Shown here: one piece after another, positions 29,301 through 40,072 of the stretch | Layout of the letters: each line of letters starts with the position of its first letter | Position numbering within the stretch: the first letter of the stretch is position 1 | Source of the DNA: Streptomyces sp. ITFR-16 | GTDB taxonomy: Bacteria; Actinomycetota; Actinomycetes; Streptomycetales; Streptomycetaceae | Direction of reading: 5' to 3' | NCBI RefSeq assembly: GCF_031844705.1 | Contig: NZ_CP134609.1 | Location: 1,240,001 to 1,304,000 of the forward strand | Length of the DNA: 64,000 nt | Notes under the pieces: model-generated | What the model was told of the DNA's origin: nothing | What the model saw: the letters and a program-made list of their open reading frames with translations, nothing else | Database searches by the model: none | Translations under genes and position numbers: made by a program

Positions 29301-32300
29301 GAACTGGACGGCGTCCGCGAGAAGGTGGCGCTCGACCGGACGAACCTCCGGCAGTCCGAGGCCTCCCTCGCCCGGGACGAGGCGGCCCTCAAGGAGCTCG
29401 AAGCCCAGCTCCCAAACCTCCGCGACACCGCACGCGACCTGCGCTCCGACGCCGACACGGCGCGCGGCCACGCCGACGACACCGGCCTGGCCCGCCAGGA
29501 CGCGCAGGAGTCGCACGACCGGGCCGAGCTGAGCCTCCGCGAGATCGACCGTGCGCTGGACGACATCCTCGGCCGCCGCGACGACGCCGCCACCCGGCGC
29601 GCCGATGCGGAGAGTGCCCTGCCCACGGCGGCGGGGCCGGTCCTGGCGAACGGGCCTGCGGCGGTGGCGTCCTCGCGGTCGTCCTTGTCCGCCATGGCCC
29701 CGCACCCGCCGGGCTCCGGGCTGCCGAGGACGGCCGCCCCGTCCACCGGCAACACCCCTGCCACCGGGGACGACACCGATTCCGACGCCGCGCCGGACTC
29801 CACCGCCTCGGTCGCCTCGGACCACCGCTCCGACGACCGTGACGACCCGTCCGAGGTGGAGACCGCGCTCACCGTGCCGGACCCGGCGCCTCCGGCCCCG
29901 CCCAAGAGCGAGGGCACCTCCGAGCACGGCGAGGACAGCGACACCCGCTCCGAACCCGACGCCGACCCGGACCCGGACCCGGACCCCGACCCGGAGAGCA
30001 CGGCCCCCCCGCCACCCCCCTCCGAGCCGTTCCAGGTGCGTGCGCCTCGCGGCAACACCGTGCCCACGATCGGCGACGGCCGCTGCATCCTCTACACCTT
30101 CATCGGCACCGACCCGCATCGCGTGCGCGAGCGGGTGCCCGCACTGAGCACCCAGGCCCCGGAGACATACGCCTGGCTGGGCCGCACCGGCGACGTGCGC
30201 GCCGGTCTGAGCCTGGCCGCCCGCGGCGACACCTCCCCTGCGGCCCAGCAGGCGCGCAACCATCTGCTGATCGCCGCCGACCACCTCCGTTCGGCGGCCG
30301 AACAGCGGCTGCTCGACGCGGACCGGGGCGGACGGCCGTTGCCGCAGGACGTGGTGGGCCAGGTCCGGCAGACGCTGGCACCGCGCTTCACCCGGGACAC
30401 GGCCGCCATGAACCGCTCCCAGCTCCTCGCCACCGCCCGGCGCTACGGCATCGAGGGAGTGCGCCGGCCTGAGGAGCTGAACGACCTCAACGCCCGCTTC
30501 GACGCCGCGCTGACCGAGGACGGGGTGACCGACCGCCCGGCCGATCCCGGTGTCATCCAGATGTTCAACCACCTGCGCGACACCGGCCGGCTGCCCTCCC
30601 TCGCCGAACTGGACGACGCCCAGCTCCGTCAGGTCATCGACTCCGCCTACACCGAGAGCGCCGTCCCCTTCACGGAGGAGGAGCTGAACCACGCCCTCGC
30701 CGCGGTGCGGAACTGGTCCGGCGCCTGGCAGAGCGACCAGGGCGAGATGTTCCTGCCGCTGCTCGCCGACACCCTCGGTGTCACGGTGGAGGTGCTGCGG
30801 CCCGACCCCACGAGCGGCCTCGGCACGGTGACCCGCGTCGGCTCACCCACCGCGGGCCGGATCCTGGAGGTCCACTACTGGGGGCTCAACCACTACACGG
30901 CCAGCGACGCGGCCCCGCTCACCGCGCTCCCGACGTCCAGTGCGCCGCGCGGCCCGCAGGACGCGCCCAGCATCCGGTCCGCCGGACGCCGCCGCCCCGC
31001 GCCCCGCCGCGATCCCCGCGACGACCGGCCCGCACCCCGGGTCGCCCGGCCCGCGCACCCCGGCAGCTGGCACCATCTCCGCCCGCACGCACGCCCCGCC
31101 ACCCTCCGCACCGAGCGCTTCGACCCGCACGCCGACCCCACCGCCGACGCCCCCCGGCCCGGGCTCCTCTCCGGTGCCACCACCCTCATCCGCGCCCAGG
31201 TCCGCCGTATCCAGGCCCCGGAGGGCCAGTGGGTACGCGACTACACCCTCAGCCTCCCCGTCAACGCCGCCAACGCCCAGCACACCGCCCGGCTCGCGGA
31301 GCGCCTCGGCCGACTCGTGGACCGCCACCTCAACACCGGCTACGCGCTACCCACTTCGGGCGACCAGCTCCACGTCAACGTCAACCTCGTCGACAGCCCG
31401 GACCACCCGGAAGCCATCGCTCTCACGCACACGGACGCCCCCGAACGGCCCGACCAGACGCACTTCGACCTCAACCACACCGACAGCCAGCTCCTGCACG
31501 AGCTCCTGCACTACCTCGGCCTGCCCGACGAACAGCGCGACAACGACTTCCTCTTCCGCAACCACCCCGACGCCACGGCCGTCCACACCGACGGCCTCAT
31601 GGCCACCGTCGAAACCCCCGCGCCGCTCCCCCACCGCTACCTCGCCACCATCGAGAACGTCACCGACTCCGGGCCCCGGCTCCACAACCACACGCAGACG
31701 GACACCGACACCCCCACCGACCCCGACACCGCCCCCATCCCGGCCACCGAAGCCCCCTCCTGGCCGACCTCCCGGGCACCGGTGCCCGCACCCTCCTCCA
31801 CCTATGTGCTCGCCTACGGCGCCCAACTCGACGGCAATGTGGGCCTGGTGTATCTGGAGCCGCTGCCACCGGCGGTGGTGGAGGGGCTGCAACGGCAGGT
31901 GATGGGCGCCCTGGGGCTCGCGCACGCCCCGGACACGCACCCGGTGCGGGAACAGCTCCGGGCGGTGGCGAGCGGTGAGCAGCTGATCCTCAACCTGCCG
32001 TATGTGCGCGGCAGTCTGGGCTTCCGGTTCACCGTCCGGGTGGACGGCCGCGACCGGACCGTGGACGTACGGATGCGGCTGTCGGACCCGGTGGCGTCGG
32101 CCCGGTACGGGCGGACGGAGGGCGCCGAGCGGGACGTGCGCGTGGAGCGGCGCGGCATCGGCACCCAGGAGTCGGTGTCCGCAGAGGCGTCGGGCACGAT
32201 CCGCACCCTGCTGCTGCCGTGGACGGGCCTGTTCCCGGTGACGCGGGCGATCCCGGTGCGAGGGGTCGATGTGGCGCTGACGCTGGCGATGACGCTGAAC

Positions 32301-35300
32301 CAGCTGTCCTCGACGTCGTCGGTGACGACGGTGGTGCAGACGACGTCGGCGCAGCGCAGCAACGAGCCCTCGGAGCCGTACGACTTCACGGCCTCGTGGG
32401 AGGTGCGGGTGGACGCGCCGAGGCTGGCGCCGCCGGTCACCTGGGGACCGCCGCAGGCGCACGGGCCGGTGACGTTCTGGTTCCCGCAGCACCTGGCGCG
32501 GGACGAGGCGGAGGAGCTGCCGGAGGCGGCCGGTCTGGACGACCTGCCGGTGTGGGGCGTGGACACGGTCGCCGAGCCGCAGCGGCTGCTCGCGGAGGCG
32601 CTGGGCTTCTTCGGCACCGAGCTGAGCGCGCTGGACGAGGACTCGGCGGCGGAGCTGGAGACGTTCCTGTCGGAGCCGCTACTGCGGGGCACCCTGCCGA
32701 TGCAGCGGGACCGGGGTGTGTTCTCGCCGGTGCTGCTCGACTCCTCGGGGCGCGCCCTGGGCATGTTCCAGTTGCGCACCGAGGTCGTTGTGGGTGAACC
32801 GCTGCGGCGCAGCGTAGCCGGGAAGATCAACCTGGAGAGCCATCTGACCCAGGTGGTCAAACTGGACTCCCAGTCCCGGTTCAGCAGCGGGCTCTCCCTG
32901 TCCGGGAGCGTCGGACCGGCGCTCACCGCGGACCGGTCGCAGGGGCATCCGAACGCCTCGCACCGGCCCGGTGGCGGTGTGCTGGGACGGGCGTCCGTGC
33001 AGGCGGGCACGCACGAGGAACTGGTGCAGAGCGGCAGTACGGCGCTGATGCACGCGGTGCGCACCAACCGCAGCCATCTGCTGGCCCCGGCCGAGGTGCG
33101 GCACACGCTGGTGCTGCATCTGCCGGGCGGCGGCCGGCGCGAGTTCACACCGGACGCCTGGCCGCGCGGCATGCATCTGCGGCTGCTGACCGCCGAGGAC
33201 GCCAACGGGCACGCGCCGGCGGCGGACGAGCTGCGACGGCTGCCGGCGGAGCTGGAGCACCTGCGTTCGGTCGGTACGACGGCGACGCCGCTGGCAATGG
33301 ACGGCGCCGCGCCGCTCTTCGTACACGCCGAGAACTGGCTGCGGCGGGAGGGCTTCCTGCCCGGCGATATACCAATGCGCAACCGGGTGCTGCCCGACGA
33401 AGCCCTGGTGCAGGCGCAGTTGAACAATCTGCGCCGGTTCGAACAGGGCCGTTCGGAGGTCGGGCAGCGGGCCGCCGCGGACGCCATGCTGGACGGTGGC
33501 CACTCGCTGTTCCTGGAGATCCCGACCGCGACCGGGACGCGGCGGGTGCGACTGGTGCTCAGCGCGGTGCGCGGCGACGGTGACAGCGTGCACAGCCGGG
33601 TGCTGCCGGACGTGCAGGGCATGGGCGTGGCGTCGCTGTCGGCCGCGGGCGCCGACCACCGCGGTTCGTCGTACGGGCTCTCGTACGGCGGTGGCGGCTC
33701 GTTCGGGCTGCCGAAGGGCTCGTGGACGCTGGGCGGCAGCGGCGACTATGTACGCGGCAACCAGGTGCGGCACGACAACAGCGTGCACCTGGGCGTCGGA
33801 CACGACCAGTTGTTCATCGGCAGCGGAGCCGGGCAGCGCAGCGAGGTCTTCGACGTGCCGGCCGACCTCGCGCTGGACCTGTACGAGGGCCCTGGTGGGC
33901 AGCCATCGGTGCGTTTCGCGCACGAGACGGTGGCGGTGCCGTTCGTTCCGCACGGTGCCCCGCCCGCCGGGCCGCCGGGCCCGCCGCCGGACCGGGTGCC
34001 GGGCGCGCTGCGTCTTTCGGTGCCGACGCACCGCACGCTTCCCGCCGAGGCACCGGTGCCGGCGGCTCCCCCGGCACCCGTACTGCGGGCTGCCACCGAC
34101 GCCGACCGGGCCCTGCTCGACCTCACCGACGAGGACGGTGCCGCGCTGCCGGACACGGTGCTGCTGCCGGACGACGCGATCATGGAGGTGTTCCTGGCGT
34201 CCGCCGCCCTGGACTCGGCGTTCCGCGCGGTGCTCGGCAACACCTATCCGGGGCATCCGGCGCGCGGCCTGCTGGACGACGTGCGCGACGCGGTCGCCGG
34301 GCGCACCCCCCGTCCGGTGGCGCGGGCGGGCCGGGCGCTGGGCGAGTCGCTGGCGGGCGCGGCGGCCACCGATCCGACGACGGTGGCGGCGGAGATGCTG
34401 GCTGCCGCGCGCAGCCCCGCCGCGCTCCTGGCCCGGGGGCACCAGGTGTTCAAGGGCGCCTACGTGGTCGAGGGGCTGACGCTGCCGGGGCTCGCCTCGG
34501 ACGAGGTGCTTTCGGTCGAGATCCGCGGCGTGCTGCGGCGGCCGAGGGCGACGGACGGTTTCGCGCAGTACTTCGAGACCGGTCTGAGCGCCACCGACGG
34601 AGCGGCGCAGCAGCGGGGCGCGGCAGGCACCTCGCAGTGGGCCGGCGGCTTCCGCGCGGTCCGCAACACGTCGTCGAGCCAGACTCCGACTGCCGACCAG
34701 GCGGCGGGCAACGACTTCGACGATGTCCTGCTGACCCGTGCCGACCGCACCGGTGAAGAGGAGAGCGCGCCGCCGGCGTCCCGGCCGGGCACGCTGAACC
34801 CGTCGGGCCGTTACACCCGTACCGCCCGGAGCGAGCGGTCGCGGGCGCTGGGCTCCACGACGACCTCCTACCGCACCGCCACCGAGAGCGGCACCCAGCA
34901 CCGGATCACCGCCGACGCGACGCTGCTGGTGACGTTCCGCCGGGGCCGCCGCAACGTCGTCGGCAACGCGTTCGGGCAGGGCGAGGGCCGCGCGGTGACG
35001 GTGGCGCTGGACCTGACGGACGGGGTGCGCTTCCTGGCCACTCCGGCGCAGATCCGGCGGCACGCCGCGTGGTTCGCGGGCGTGCCCGGTCTTGCCGTGC
35101 CGGGCCCGGCGGTGGGCTCGGTGCCGCTGCCGCGCCGCTTCACGGCCTCCCGTGAGGTGGGTCTGGGCAGCGTGCTCGCGGTGGACGAGTTCACCGACGC
35201 GACGCGCACCGTGCAGCGCCCCGACGTGCTGCGGCAACGGCTCCTCGCGCTGATCGAGGAGGAGGCGCCCGGCATCACCCGGCCCGGCCACTCCTCCCAC

Positions 35301-38300
35301 CTGCCGGGCGTGGCGACCCGTGTCGCGGACCTGTCCTCGACGGCCGGCCTGCGCACCCTCGCCGGTCGCGGCCCCGGCCATGTGCAGCGCTTCCGGTTCC
35401 GCTATCTCGGCTACGGCGGCGCCCAGTTGGTCGAGGTGACGCTGCGCACCGAGCCGGACGCCGACGACCACGCGCTGCGTGCGCTGCGCGGGCACCCAGC
35501 GGCGGCGGGCTCGGGCATCGAACAGTTCCTCGGCCATGTGCCCTCCTCGGTGACCGACCGGACGGCGCGCAGTGTGCGGCACGCCGGGTTCGTCCAGCTC
35601 CAGTCGCGCTTCCCGCGGCCCACCGGCGGCCCGCGCACCGACCGGGCGGGCGCGCTGCTCAGCGCCGACACGACCCGTGGCAACGCGGCGCGCGTCACCC
35701 GCTCCGCCGAGGACCGCTTCTGGCAGCGCACCGACAACGCCGCCGACTTCGAGGGCGTGCCGTACCGGGTGGTCGCCGAGGTGCGGTCCACCCCGGCCGC
35801 GCAGTGGCTGCTCGACCTGCCGGGCAGCCTGTTCCAGCACGGCGTGCTGAGCCTCACCGGGGCGGACGCCACGCTCGCCGACCGCATCGCGCACCTCTTC
35901 GGCGGCCGGCCGACGCGGACCACCACCGTGCACACCGCCGCCGCGCTCCGGTTCACCGGCAGCGAGACCGGCGAACAGGCCCCCGCGCCCGCGCCGTTGC
36001 CGGTGGCCCTGCACACCGCGCGGCCCGCGGTCGCCGGGGACCGCTTCGTGCCGCACGGCCCGGCCCCCGTGTACGCCTTCGACGGCGGCGCGGAACTGGC
36101 CGCGGCGCTGGGCGAGGTGGACCCGGGGCTGACCCGCTCCTGGCGTTCCCTGACCACCTCCGGATCGGCGGACGCCACGGCCGTGCGCGTGGGCGAGCTG
36201 ATCCAGTCCGGCACGCTCTCGCTGGACCACCCGCGCGGTCCGGCGGGCCCGGTCACGACGATGCCGGGCGCCTACCCCTTCCAGGGCGCGCCTGGCACCC
36301 CGCCCCGCCTCACGGTGGAGCTGTACAGGCCGCGCCCGGTCACCGACACGGGGGACGTGACGGTGGACCGGCTGCGGCTGAGCACGTACGGCGCGGCGTC
36401 CTCCTCGCAGGCGGGTGTCACCGCCGGACTCGCGGCACAGGGCGGGCTCGCCGCCACCGACGACAACCGGCAGATCGTCAACTTCACCGTCCCGGTGCTG
36501 GCCCGCCAGCCGCAGGCCCCCGGCCCCGGCGCCGCCGTGAGCGGCACCCGCCGGGACTGGCTCAAGCACGGCAACACCAGCGCCCCGGAGGGCTCGCGCG
36601 GCACCCGCAGCCACGAGATCCTCGCCGACGCGCTGATCACGGTGCACGGCCCGGGCGGCGTGCGGTATGTGACGGGCACGGTGCGGATGCGCCCCCTGGA
36701 GCGCGATCTGCTGGGCCTCGGTGTGACCGGCGCCCGCACCGACGCCGGGACGTTCGACGGTGCCGCCCTGGTGCGGGTGGCCGCCGACGCCCGCGCCCAC
36801 GCGGCGGGCGCCCCGGCCGGTGCCGTCGCCGACGCCGTACTGCGCGACTGGCGTACGGTGCCGCTGCGCGACCTGCCGCCGCTGCTGGCGGACGGCGTCC
36901 GGGCGGACGACGGGGCGGCCGTGGAGGGCGTGCAGATATGGCTGGCCGTGGACGGCGGTCCCGGGCAGACGGCCCGCGCGCTGTACGCCGCCGCCGGCGC
37001 GGCAGCACTGCTGCACCGGCCGGTCGAGCTGGCGCTGCGCGACGACGAGGGCGTGCGCTTCCGCCGCTTCGACGCCGACGGCGAACCGGAGCCGGCCGGC
37101 CCGGAGGAGCACGGCGCCGGCTGGGCGGCCGTCCGGGAGCAGGTCGGCACGCTCGACGCGGCGGCGCACGCGGAGGAGACGGCCCGCGCCGAGGAGGCGG
37201 CCCTCCAGGCCGAACTTCCCGGCGTGCGCCGGGCGCTGGACGAGGCGCGCCCGCCGGTGGCCCGTGCGGAGCGTGACCTGAGCAACGCCCGCGCCGTCGC
37301 ACAGGACGCCCGGAACGCCCTCACGGCCGCCGAACGCGCGGTCAGCGCCGCCGAGCGCACCGACCAGGAGCGGCGCACTCGCGTCAGGGAGCTGACGGCC
37401 GAAACCCAAGAACGCCGGTCACGCGCGACGGCGGCGACACGGGACGCGGAGGAGGCCCGCGAGGCAGTCCGCGCCGCGCGGGAGCGTCTGGATGCGACGG
37501 AACGCAGCCTGCGGGAAGTAGCAGCAGAAGCGGCCGAGCGTGGCGGGTCCAGGTCCGGCAGATCGAGCAGGGAAGGCGGCTCCATCGAGTCGGTCGCCCG
37601 CCGTACGACCCGCCGGGACATCGCCCGTGCAGCGCTGGAGACGGCCAGGACGGCGGCCGGGGCGGCCGAGCGGACCGCCGACGCCGCCCGGCACGCCGCC
37701 GAGGACGCCGCCCGCCGCCGTCTCATGGCCCGCGGCGCGGCTGACACCGCAGCCGACGTCCTGGCCCGCGCCCGCGACGCGGCCGCGGCGGCGTCACGGG
37801 CCGACCGCACCGCCCAAGACACCCTGACCACGGCAGCCGAACGCCGTAACGCCGCGATCGCCGCACTCGACACAGCCCAGCAGGCGGTCGACGGTCTCGA
37901 ACTCCGGGTAGGTGATGCCCTCACCGAACAGGCCCGCCAGGCCGGCCTGCAACGCAACGCCCAGAACGACCTGACCGACCTGGTCACCCTCCTGGAGGCG
38001 GAGCGCGCGGCGGCGGGCGACGGCACAGTGCAGCTCCCGACGGGCTCGTTCGCCCGCATACCGGCGGGCTGGCCGATCCTCACGAGCCGGCCGGCGCCGC
38101 CACGGGTGACGGAGGAGTCCGACTCATCGGACTCGGAGGAGGACAACGACGACGAGAACGCCGAGGACATGGGCGGCGTACCGCCCATACCCCGGGGTGA
38201 GCGTCCGGACTCGTTCGTGGCCGCGTTGTCCCGGCTGCTCACCGCCTCGGGCGACGCCCCCGCGTGGACCCGGTCGCGCGACCCGCACAGCGCTTTGCGT

Positions 38301-38687
38301 GAGTGGGCGCGTACGGACGTGGCGCAACGCCGGGCCCCGGAGAACGCCGGCCTTCCCGAAGACGACACGCTGGTGAGCATTGACGATCTGACCGGGATCG
38401 ATGCCCTCACCGAGGCGCTGCGCGCCCAGTCGATCCTCCAGAACGGCCAGGTGAGCGTCGGAGAGGCCGGACTGGACGACTCCGCACGCCTCGATCTGGT
38501 TCTGGCCCGCCCCGACTCCCCGGCCTATGTGGCGACCCTGGCGGCGCTGGTTGCCCGGGAGGCCGGGCGCCAAGTGCGAGTGCTCGGCCCCGGCGACAAC
38601 GTCCTTGAGGTCGGACCGGAGGAGGGCGCCCCGCTGATCCTGTACTTCGACGCCCGCCGCTTCTCGACAACCCCGCCCGGCGACTGA
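20346..38687 (+). CDS. giant 6113-aa T7SS-linked polymorphic-toxin-like protein with duplicated zincin/OTU units
   Basis: One uninterrupted frame of 18.3 kb. In order: helical, partly hydrophobic N terminus (1-265; [17 protein letters not shown]) like the T7-type N termini of actinobacterial toxins; Pro-rich hinge (about 266-315); low-complexity linker; zincin motif [11 protein letters not shown] (His832, Glu833, His836, Asp842); module A1 (about 1019-2785); coiled coil (about 2808-3095); acidic PD-rich linker; OTU-type cysteine peptidase (Cys3247, His3516); second zincin [11 protein letters not shown] (His3718, Glu3719, His3722, Asp3728); module A2 (about 3816-5588), colinear with A1; second coiled coil (about 5595-5892); Ser/Glu/Asp cluster; C-terminal decayed OTU-like domain (about 5946-6113). 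No signal peptide, so the adjacent ESX machine is the likely exporter. The peptidases could process the protein itself or attack a target. ATG 20346 has only a weak ribosome site, fitting coupling to the 122-aa gene 18 bp before. Confidence 0.9.
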   Translation: MSIQVSPQLNNLLFVLIGEKMLQADEDMAYANGRPYGRLGRRVRDLSDLIEQTAGGVGRSLPPQVGNQYVKAMHLFLDNGGKNYLKDFADQLDDLEKARTKSSMDIMEAKWQIIAELIRLLIELAIIMALSIFTGGSASSQAAVAKARSRVAILTLLDWLMKRTHLLPTLSEMIEEAFTTFAVRLAMMLGAPKGRRPHGFDWSQIVQDGVFGAFTGLFHGFLNDILKNLKKNFKDLWGHGNNPFKNIDGNGNKFHNDKFDNHHLNDGPSPRPDPKPTPKPDPRPTPKPGPEPTPTPKPNPVPLPKPPHTPTPGLGDRIKHEFGEDIGHFLTEGGAEALGELATAAVFHLPVEGPMTFLGGGLSAVSERHLGQGASALGNKFNFTKPPTVNTAHLPDTPDDSSTDGAPRPGNGDGKGPGPGAPTPGPGDGVTTPGPSPTGGGRNGPVTVRPPTQSPDLDVEVTGGKVTTDGPPDVHFDGVHIDPVKIDGVDVHSDTPHFDGNVPAARPATGNPTPVQTVQQPPPTTNGAPRPGSSLPPGGTTTTGTDTDARTGLDTDTDSDTDSVFSDTDSVAESDITAPDSTGDTTAHTPFTEAPKPIVTGSTTPPPTGLPQATAPDGTPGNAPAAGSTSRPAPVHTSSSDSPPDPVRNEAPRPVQNDIPDPVANAVPEPVVLTPTPPVAPATHHAPGSFGETRDGATPTPRSHTWVDPVSRPTGPDGRPTQYVVRSSFDVRQFTHGGEPVTDLTVTYRVTGDPQLGPQADGVRQRLEEGVQRVFNAPDHRLPDGSRLHVTVVPAVEGQTPHLDVTLTNPADGVPTTHHAWPADISDSALAHEIGHQLGLRDESGLDPAAPHRGGNESLMGDAPPVTGVLAHPSDPAGYQPGGLRPRHLQLIGTLVGDPADAPRPHPDGGRRGAATPPVPVTGNLGADPPAPVVPPAATPTATPVVDPVSDSEAIPMVPISTTSAPVPGDTTTPPPVVTSEEATPPPVVPELTLTTTEGHTTPLPDPDPDPDPEKTGGRGPRPSYLGGYGRRHDGQVGLVLMEPFSPDVVDAVHRQVMTALSRPAPHPDDPVLAQLRDVLSASQMTQHLPYLRSLGGHRVTLRVDGTDRSVDVRLALDGGRPSARQGDLDTSDPDKHVERRGQGTRENVSAQPSGTFSTIPVPWTGSLPITAPGPVRSLDMALSATLTHNQADGSLTVTQVTQTTTAQRSAEPSRAYDFTGNWQVRVDAPAPTAPTPDSDSTDGDPTNGWSRVQQHGPVTAWFPQHLVDADADPTQELPAPAALDDLPLWGVDSVLNPRRLYEGAAAHFRADLEATSSSQLADFLSEPVLRGTLPMQRDGGLYSPVLTDGNGRAVGMVRLDARVTPTAPVAKSIDAKINLESHLVNTVKNDQNTTFNSGVAFAGSIGPSFTGDTRQDHPDAAGSIGGTFSGKGTVQLGAQNAFGTSSSAASVHALRTNRSHLLTEADVSYTVTLIRPDGSTASYTPGTWRHGLDLRMLSADDARGHAPTESEARQLPAELASLDSIGQSTVPLGVEGTAPLFAEAEAWLRDQGFLPPPASAPRRGRLPDETLVQAQLNNLRRLQELRSGLGLRGATDSMTDGGHSLFLETPSSTGRRRVRLVLGAIADRDRPPVHRRVLPGVAVISVSSSTAGGNGRLGNSYSGGLGFGGGPGVPTPNGAWTLSGTGDYQYVGNASLGNTTSTTVGQDQFFISSGQDAHEFDVPARLTLDLYEGTGPGPRVRFGTPEPRPHPPGDLESAPGTVPAGVPGTVRLGVPHGRTLDAPPPAPAGEPFTVRPVSRLDRDRLALTDGTGRPRPDVVRVPDDALVDVMRGSAALQDAFQHIATGTAPTTGTPAPAPAPVSLTPAPSLLGRFTGFLGSSLTGNPFADPTTVAAESRTAALSPGSLVARAQQILDGSYVVEGLTLPGLGADGQLSVEVQAVAHHPRLTSGTSQYLESDVSAADSAQQLKGLGKTHQFGLAGTATQNNPKAPAPATAPVPDPQQDGATSAPQPSTSETRQPSRFNPSGRYQYDRKTDKSDTSISTTTTNRVPTQSGLQHRVTADLTYVITVRSGHRNAFANFVGYTHGQTVQLAVDVPQGLQFLMTDSQLRRDRPWMGGVEGLPADVPPTGLASPPLPSRYVRDGTLGLAAVTSVTELSPSGRPGTAQRQRFQNEVRGLLDRYAPGVTTPGHASYLPGVAALIADQTSTAGKRALIGRGGGQARFGFRHHRFGGAALVEVTFSARPTTTAANRGARRGIAVPGDKSGLESWTSQTPAGRSTTATVSRQHRVTVNPTARFTRPDADDRTDRLGPSAQWTSASVKTGKRGRTAEDRFWLRTDNAADFDGLDYELVATVRSTWVTDWPPNVVGALVQRGFIAWNDADAPTRNWISRTLAGEIGGRTRVPAHVSLRFAGGETAAPRGGNPLPVPVSVSRVDPRPAPHGQPALRDDGLFHPNGNVPVYGFNAWDQLYTALDQVAPATGSGWRAQPASTSDENASVRLGELLQAGSITLDNPRQVGGMLPTMPGAFPLLDSPEGPTLTVSLYRPRVVTESSDVAVDRLRIVTDTSGTVSGNDTGLGLSLPFVLSADDPDRNLVGATPPVLQRPIDPGDFGGNVSGGRREWLKTGSTSAPADGRGTRGYEVQADVHIQVSGPEGVRHVTGTATLRVEERDALGHGITPPRPLPRVYDLPALLASQTGTAPRQWASTPPRDLPDALIAGVDPDDDGYQFWLATGTDPDGSRLALALYGSSRTARLTGRPVELVTRGPEGLRFWSFGPDGALRTAPSKAPGTESTPPLGDPALDRAWSGFETVADDLHRAHGDHAQALADETGMRNLRTDAVDDLRDAVTALNDARKAADDADRAATSAETGADGAEQDVRDLESRIDKLTTDIADTRGTIDTLTESLTEDGRRETRLEADLEAAQARLDALNEAAAAPPAPDPATGTGPSVTPTTAPATPPAVDPRLTERIDTATAEVDRIDGELDGVREKVALDRTNLRQSEASLARDEAALKELEAQLPNLRDTARDLRSDADTARGHADDTGLARQDAQESHDRAELSLREIDRALDDILGRRDDAATRRADAESALPTAAGPVLANGPAAVASSRSSLSAMAPHPPGSGLPRTAAPSTGNTPATGDDTDSDAAPDSTASVASDHRSDDRDDPSEVETALTVPDPAPPAPPKSEGTSEHGEDSDTRSEPDADPDPDPDPDPESTAPPPPPSEPFQVRAPRGNTVPTIGDGRCILYTFIGTDPHRVRERVPALSTQAPETYAWLGRTGDVRAGLSLAARGDTSPAAQQARNHLLIAADHLRSAAEQRLLDADRGGRPLPQDVVGQVRQTLAPRFTRDTAAMNRSQLLATARRYGIEGVRRPEELNDLNARFDAALTEDGVTDRPADPGVIQMFNHLRDTGRLPSLAELDDAQLRQVIDSAYTESAVPFTEEELNHALAAVRNWSGAWQSDQGEMFLPLLADTLGVTVEVLRPDPTSGLGTVTRVGSPTAGRILEVHYWGLNHYTASDAAPLTALPTSSAPRGPQDAPSIRSAGRRRPAPRRDPRDDRPAPRVARPAHPGSWHHLRPHARPATLRTERFDPHADPTADAPRPGLLSGATTLIRAQVRRIQAPEGQWVRDYTLSLPVNAANAQHTARLAERLGRLVDRHLNTGYALPTSGDQLHVNVNLVDSPDHPEAIALTHTDAPERPDQTHFDLNHTDSQLLHELLHYLGLPDEQRDNDFLFRNHPDATAVHTDGLMATVETPAPLPHRYLATIENVTDSGPRLHNHTQTDTDTPTDPDTAPIPATEAPSWPTSRAPVPAPSSTYVLAYGAQLDGNVGLVYLEPLPPAVVEGLQRQVMGALGLAHAPDTHPVREQLRAVASGEQLILNLPYVRGSLGFRFTVRVDGRDRTVDVRMRLSDPVASARYGRTEGAERDVRVERRGIGTQESVSAEASGTIRTLLLPWTGLFPVTRAIPVRGVDVALTLAMTLNQLSSTSSVTTVVQTTSAQRSNEPSEPYDFTASWEVRVDAPRLAPPVTWGPPQAHGPVTFWFPQHLARDEAEELPEAAGLDDLPVWGVDTVAEPQRLLAEALGFFGTELSALDEDSAAELETFLSEPLLRGTLPMQRDRGVFSPVLLDSSGRALGMFQLRTEVVVGEPLRRSVAGKINLESHLTQVVKLDSQSRFSSGLSLSGSVGPALTADRSQGHPNASHRPGGGVLGRASVQAGTHEELVQSGSTALMHAVRTNRSHLLAPAEVRHTLVLHLPGGGRREFTPDAWPRGMHLRLLTAEDANGHAPAADELRRLPAELEHLRSVGTTATPLAMDGAAPLFVHAENWLRREGFLPGDIPMRNRVLPDEALVQAQLNNLRRFEQGRSEVGQRAAADAMLDGGHSLFLEIPTATGTRRVRLVLSAVRGDGDSVHSRVLPDVQGMGVASLSAAGADHRGSSYGLSYGGGGSFGLPKGSWTLGGSGDYVRGNQVRHDNSVHLGVGHDQLFIGSGAGQRSEVFDVPADLALDLYEGPGGQPSVRFAHETVAVPFVPHGAPPAGPPGPPPDRVPGALRLSVPTHRTLPAEAPVPAAPPAPVLRAATDADRALLDLTDEDGAALPDTVLLPDDAIMEVFLASAALDSAFRAVLGNTYPGHPARGLLDDVRDAVAGRTPRPVARAGRALGESLAGAAATDPTTVAAEMLAAARSPAALLARGHQVFKGAYVVEGLTLPGLASDEVLSVEIRGVLRRPRATDGFAQYFETGLSATDGAAQQRGAAGTSQWAGGFRAVRNTSSSQTPTADQAAGNDFDDVLLTRADRTGEEESAPPASRPGTLNPSGRYTRTARSERSRALGSTTTSYRTATESGTQHRITADATLLVTFRRGRRNVVGNAFGQGEGRAVTVALDLTDGVRFLATPAQIRRHAAWFAGVPGLAVPGPAVGSVPLPRRFTASREVGLGSVLAVDEFTDATRTVQRPDVLRQRLLALIEEEAPGITRPGHSSHLPGVATRVADLSSTAGLRTLAGRGPGHVQRFRFRYLGYGGAQLVEVTLRTEPDADDHALRALRGHPAAAGSGIEQFLGHVPSSVTDRTARSVRHAGFVQLQSRFPRPTGGPRTDRAGALLSADTTRGNAARVTRSAEDRFWQRTDNAADFEGVPYRVVAEVRSTPAAQWLLDLPGSLFQHGVLSLTGADATLADRIAHLFGGRPTRTTTVHTAAALRFTGSETGEQAPAPAPLPVALHTARPAVAGDRFVPHGPAPVYAFDGGAELAAALGEVDPGLTRSWRSLTTSGSADATAVRVGELIQSGTLSLDHPRGPAGPVTTMPGAYPFQGAPGTPPRLTVELYRPRPVTDTGDVTVDRLRLSTYGAASSSQAGVTAGLAAQGGLAATDDNRQIVNFTVPVLARQPQAPGPGAAVSGTRRDWLKHGNTSAPEGSRGTRSHEILADALITVHGPGGVRYVTGTVRMRPLERDLLGLGVTGARTDAGTFDGAALVRVAADARAHAAGAPAGAVADAVLRDWRTVPLRDLPPLLADGVRADDGAAVEGVQIWLAVDGGPGQTARALYAAAGAAALLHRPVELALRDDEGVRFRRFDADGEPEPAGPEEHGAGWAAVREQVGTLDAAAHAEETARAEEAALQAELPGVRRALDEARPPVARAERDLSNARAVAQDARNALTAAERAVSAAERTDQERRTRVRELTAETQERRSRATAATRDAEEAREAVRAARERLDATERSLREVAAEAAERGGSRSGRSSREGGSIESVARRTTRRDIARAALETARTAAGAAERTADAARHAAEDAARRRLMARGAADTAADVLARARDAAAAASRADRTAQDTLTTAAERRNAAIAALDTAQQAVDGLELRVGDALTEQARQAGLQRNAQNDLTDLVTLLEAERAAAGDGTVQLPTGSFARIPAGWPILTSRPAPPRVTEESDSSDSEEDNDDENAEDMGGVPPIPRGERPDSFVAALSRLLTASGDAPAWTRSRDPHSALREWARTDVAQRRAPENAGLPEDDTLVSIDDLTGIDALTEALRAQSILQNGQVSVGEAGLDDSARLDLVLARPDSPAYVATLAALVAREAGRQVRVLGPGDNVLEVGPEEGAPLILYFDARRFSTTPPGD
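22460..23040 (+). other. zincin-type metallopeptidase domain 1 of the giant protein
   Basis: Codons about 705-898 of the giant gene. The segment holds beta-strands ([20 protein letters not shown]) and a helix with [12 protein letters not shown] at 22839-22874. This matches the metzincin-like HExxHxxGxxD pattern, in which three ligands bind zinc and Glu activates water. A Met (NESLMGD) follows about 22 residues later, the place where metzincins carry their Met-turn. Activity is inferred from the motif only. Confidence 0.75.
23400..28700 (+). repeat. module A1, first copy of a ~1770-residue repeat
   Basis: Codons about 1019-2785. Colinear with 31790-37110 at a steady offset of about 8.35 kb. 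Anchor pairs: [18 protein letters not shown] with [28 protein letters not shown] in both; [11 protein letters not shown] in both; [15 protein letters not shown] with [25 protein letters not shown] with [10 protein letters not shown]. It looks beta-rich, with no membrane segments and no family I recognise. Confidence 0.85.
28770..29630 (+). other. coiled-coil segment 1 of the giant protein
   Basis: Codons about 2808-3095 are almost purely helical, rich in Ala, Asp, Glu, Arg and Leu with heptad-like spacing (for example [19 protein letters not shown] and [19 protein letters not shown]), broken once by a Pro/Thr-rich loop at about 29160-29240. Probably a long antiparallel coiled-coil arm separating module A1 from the OTU domain. 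Confidence 0.8.
30040..30920 (+). other. OTU-type cysteine peptidase domain of the giant protein
   Basis: Codons about 3232-3525. The segment opens with [14 protein letters not shown] (Cys3247 at 30084-30086), matching the OTU nucleophile loop GDGxCLF. It closes with [14 protein letters not shown] (His3516 at 30891-30893), matching the OTU catalytic His strand, and has the expected helix-strand before it ([19 protein letters not shown]). OTU peptidases cleave ubiquitin-type or peptide bonds; in bacterial polymorphic toxins OTU-like domains are known as effector or self-release peptidases. Confidence 0.75.
31075..31660 (+). other. zincin-type metallopeptidase domain 2 of the giant protein
   Basis: Codons about 3577-3772, homologous in position to domain 1. 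It contains [12 protein letters not shown] beginning at 31497 (HExxHxxGxxD) and, further on, DGLMATV, a possible Met-turn equivalent. It follows the intact OTU domain directly and precedes module A2. Confidence 0.75.
31790..37110 (+). repeat. module A2, second copy of the ~1770-residue repeat
   Basis: Codons about 3816-5588, the partner of 23400-28700. The copies have clearly diverged in sequence but kept order and length; short DNA tracts remain identical, such as 25 bases at 24709-24733 and 33060-33084. Old tandem duplication followed by parallel selection is the simplest explanation. Confidence 0.85.
37130..38020 (+). other. coiled-coil segment 2 of the giant protein
   Basis: Codons about 5595-5892, Ala/Arg/Glu-rich helices with heptad-like spacing (for example [19 protein letters not shown] and [22 protein letters not shown] stretches), interrupted by a Gly/Ser/Arg loop ([13 protein letters not shown]). 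It stands after module A2 exactly as coiled coil 1 stands after A1. Confidence 0.8.
38180..38687 (+). other. C-terminal decayed OTU-like domain of the giant protein
   Basis: Codons about 5946-6113. Where the first unit has [12 protein letters not shown] this end has [15 protein letters not shown], with Ser5956 in the Cys position. Where the first has [11 protein letters not shown]...[16 protein letters not shown], this end has [12 protein letters not shown]...[15 protein letters not shown], without the His. The match is by eye and weak, but position and length agree with a second, inactive OTU copy. Alternatively it is an unrelated tip domain. Confidence 0.4.
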
Positions 38688-38733
38688 CCGTCGGCTCCGC
38701 CCGGCCCCACAGCACCGCTCTGGAAGGAAGACC

Positions 38734-39789
38734 ATGTCCGGCACGAACGACCCACAGCACCAGGCCGCGGCAGCCGAGTCGGCGACGACGCCGATCGCCC
38801 CGAAGCCGGAGACGCCGGTTGCAGAGGCAGCAGCCGCCACGGTGGGCACGCCCGAGCCGGGGACATCTGACACGTCGGCGCCGGACACCCAGCCGACGGC
38901 CACGGCCACGGCCACGGCGGAGACTGAGACTGAAGCACAGACTCAGGCGGAAGCAGAAGCGGAGGCAGCCGAGACCGATGCCTCTGCGGCCGGCACTGCC
39001 AAGTCCACGGCCTCGCGCCCCTTCAGCCGACCGTCCCGCGGCCTGTTGGCCGGCGCGGCGATCGCGGGGACGTTGCTGATCGGGGTGCCGTTCCTGGTGT
39101 CGGGGATGCTGAACAGACAGGATTCGGGGAACGACGGAGCATCGGGCACAGTGGCCGACGCGGGTACGGTGCTGAACAGCTCGGGCAGTGGCGTGGGCCC
39201 CGGCGCCTACACTTCGGCAGCCCCGGAGCCGTCGTCTCCGTCACCGTCCGCGAGCGAGGGCAAGGAAGACGGTGGGAAGGGCAACCCGAAGGCGAGGGCC
39301 GCGGTGACAGGTGCGCCGGTGGCGAAGAGTACGGAGGAGCCCCCGACGAAGCCGAAGCCGTCGAAGAGGAAGACGCCCACGACCCCCACGACGGTGACGA
39401 CGGCGCCGGGAGCCATGGTTTACGGCCACGCCTCCAACCGCTGCATCGAGATGGTGGGCCACAAGGGGGCGGACGGCTCCCCGCTCCAGATCGCCGACTG
39501 CACGGGAACCAATTGGCAGAAATGGGACTTCCGCCCGGACGGCACAATCCGCTCGATGGGCCTCTGCATGGACGTGGCATGGGGCTCGCACGACAACGGC
39601 GCAGTCATTCAGATCGCATGGTGCAGCGGCAACCCGGCCCAGCAGTTCGTGCTCAATGCCAGCAACGACCTGGTCAACCCCCAGGCCGACAAGTGCGTGG
39701 ACGTCAAAGACGCGAGGACTGGGGGCGGCGCCCGCCTCCAGCTCTGGGACTGCAACGGTCAGGACAACCAGAAGTGGAGCACGCGCTGA
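38734..39789 (+). CDS. membrane-anchored ricin-type beta-trefoil lectin protein
   Basis: A 351-residue protein: Ala/Thr/Glu-rich cytoplasmic segment (about 1-95), one membrane helix (LLAGAAIAGTLLIGVPFLV, near 101-121), Ser/Pro/Lys stalk, and a C-terminal ricin-B trefoil (about 225-351) with the three QxW-type motifs NWQKWDF, PAQQFVLN and DNQKWST and paired cysteines (RCIEMVG/IADCTG, LCMDVA/AWCSG, KCVDVK/WDCNG). It starts 46 bp after the giant gene behind GGAAGGAAG and is probably co-transcribed. Anchor and stalk match the bulb-type lectin at 948-2027. Likely displays a galactose- or xylan-type binding head at the cell surface; ligand unknown. Confidence 0.88.
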   Translation: MSGTNDPQHQAAAAESATTPIAPKPETPVAEAAAATVGTPEPGTSDTSAPDTQPTATATATAETETEAQTQAEAEAEAAETDASAAGTAKSTASRPFSRPSRGLLAGAAIAGTLLIGVPFLVSGMLNRQDSGNDGASGTVADAGTVLNSSGSGVGPGAYTSAAPEPSSPSPSASEGKEDGGKGNPKARAAVTGAPVAKSTEEPPTKPKPSKRKTPTTPTTVTTAPGAMVYGHASNRCIEMVGHKGADGSPLQIADCTGTNWQKWDFRPDGTIRSMGLCMDVAWGSHDNGAVIQIAWCSGNPAQQFVLNASNDLVNPQADKCVDVKDARTGGGARLQLWDCNGQDNQKWSTR

Positions 39790-40072
39790 GTCGCCCGACG
39801 GCCGTGAGCCCGCCCATGGATCTAGATCGGAGCGGGGGCATCCCAAAGTGTCCGTGCAGTGCTGCGATGACGCATCGTACAAGGAGGCCCAAGGCATCGG
39901 CGTCACCGTGGCCGCCCTGCACCCGGCCCCACAGCACAAGGATTCCGGCGCGCCGAACACTCGCGAGGCAGCAGTGAGCACCAGCTAGTGCTGTGACCGG
40001 GATGGTTCACCGTGGTCGGGAGACGGCTCACGGGACGAGCGCGGTCCGCGAGGCGACTGGTATTACTGGTGC

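Noticed and set aside
19929..37409. Very long antisense frames (1446, 1356 and 1576 codons) across the giant gene
   Set aside because: Expected from third-position GC bias; products are low-complexity Arg/Gly/Val without motifs, and the plus frame has conserved repeats and peptidase motifs.
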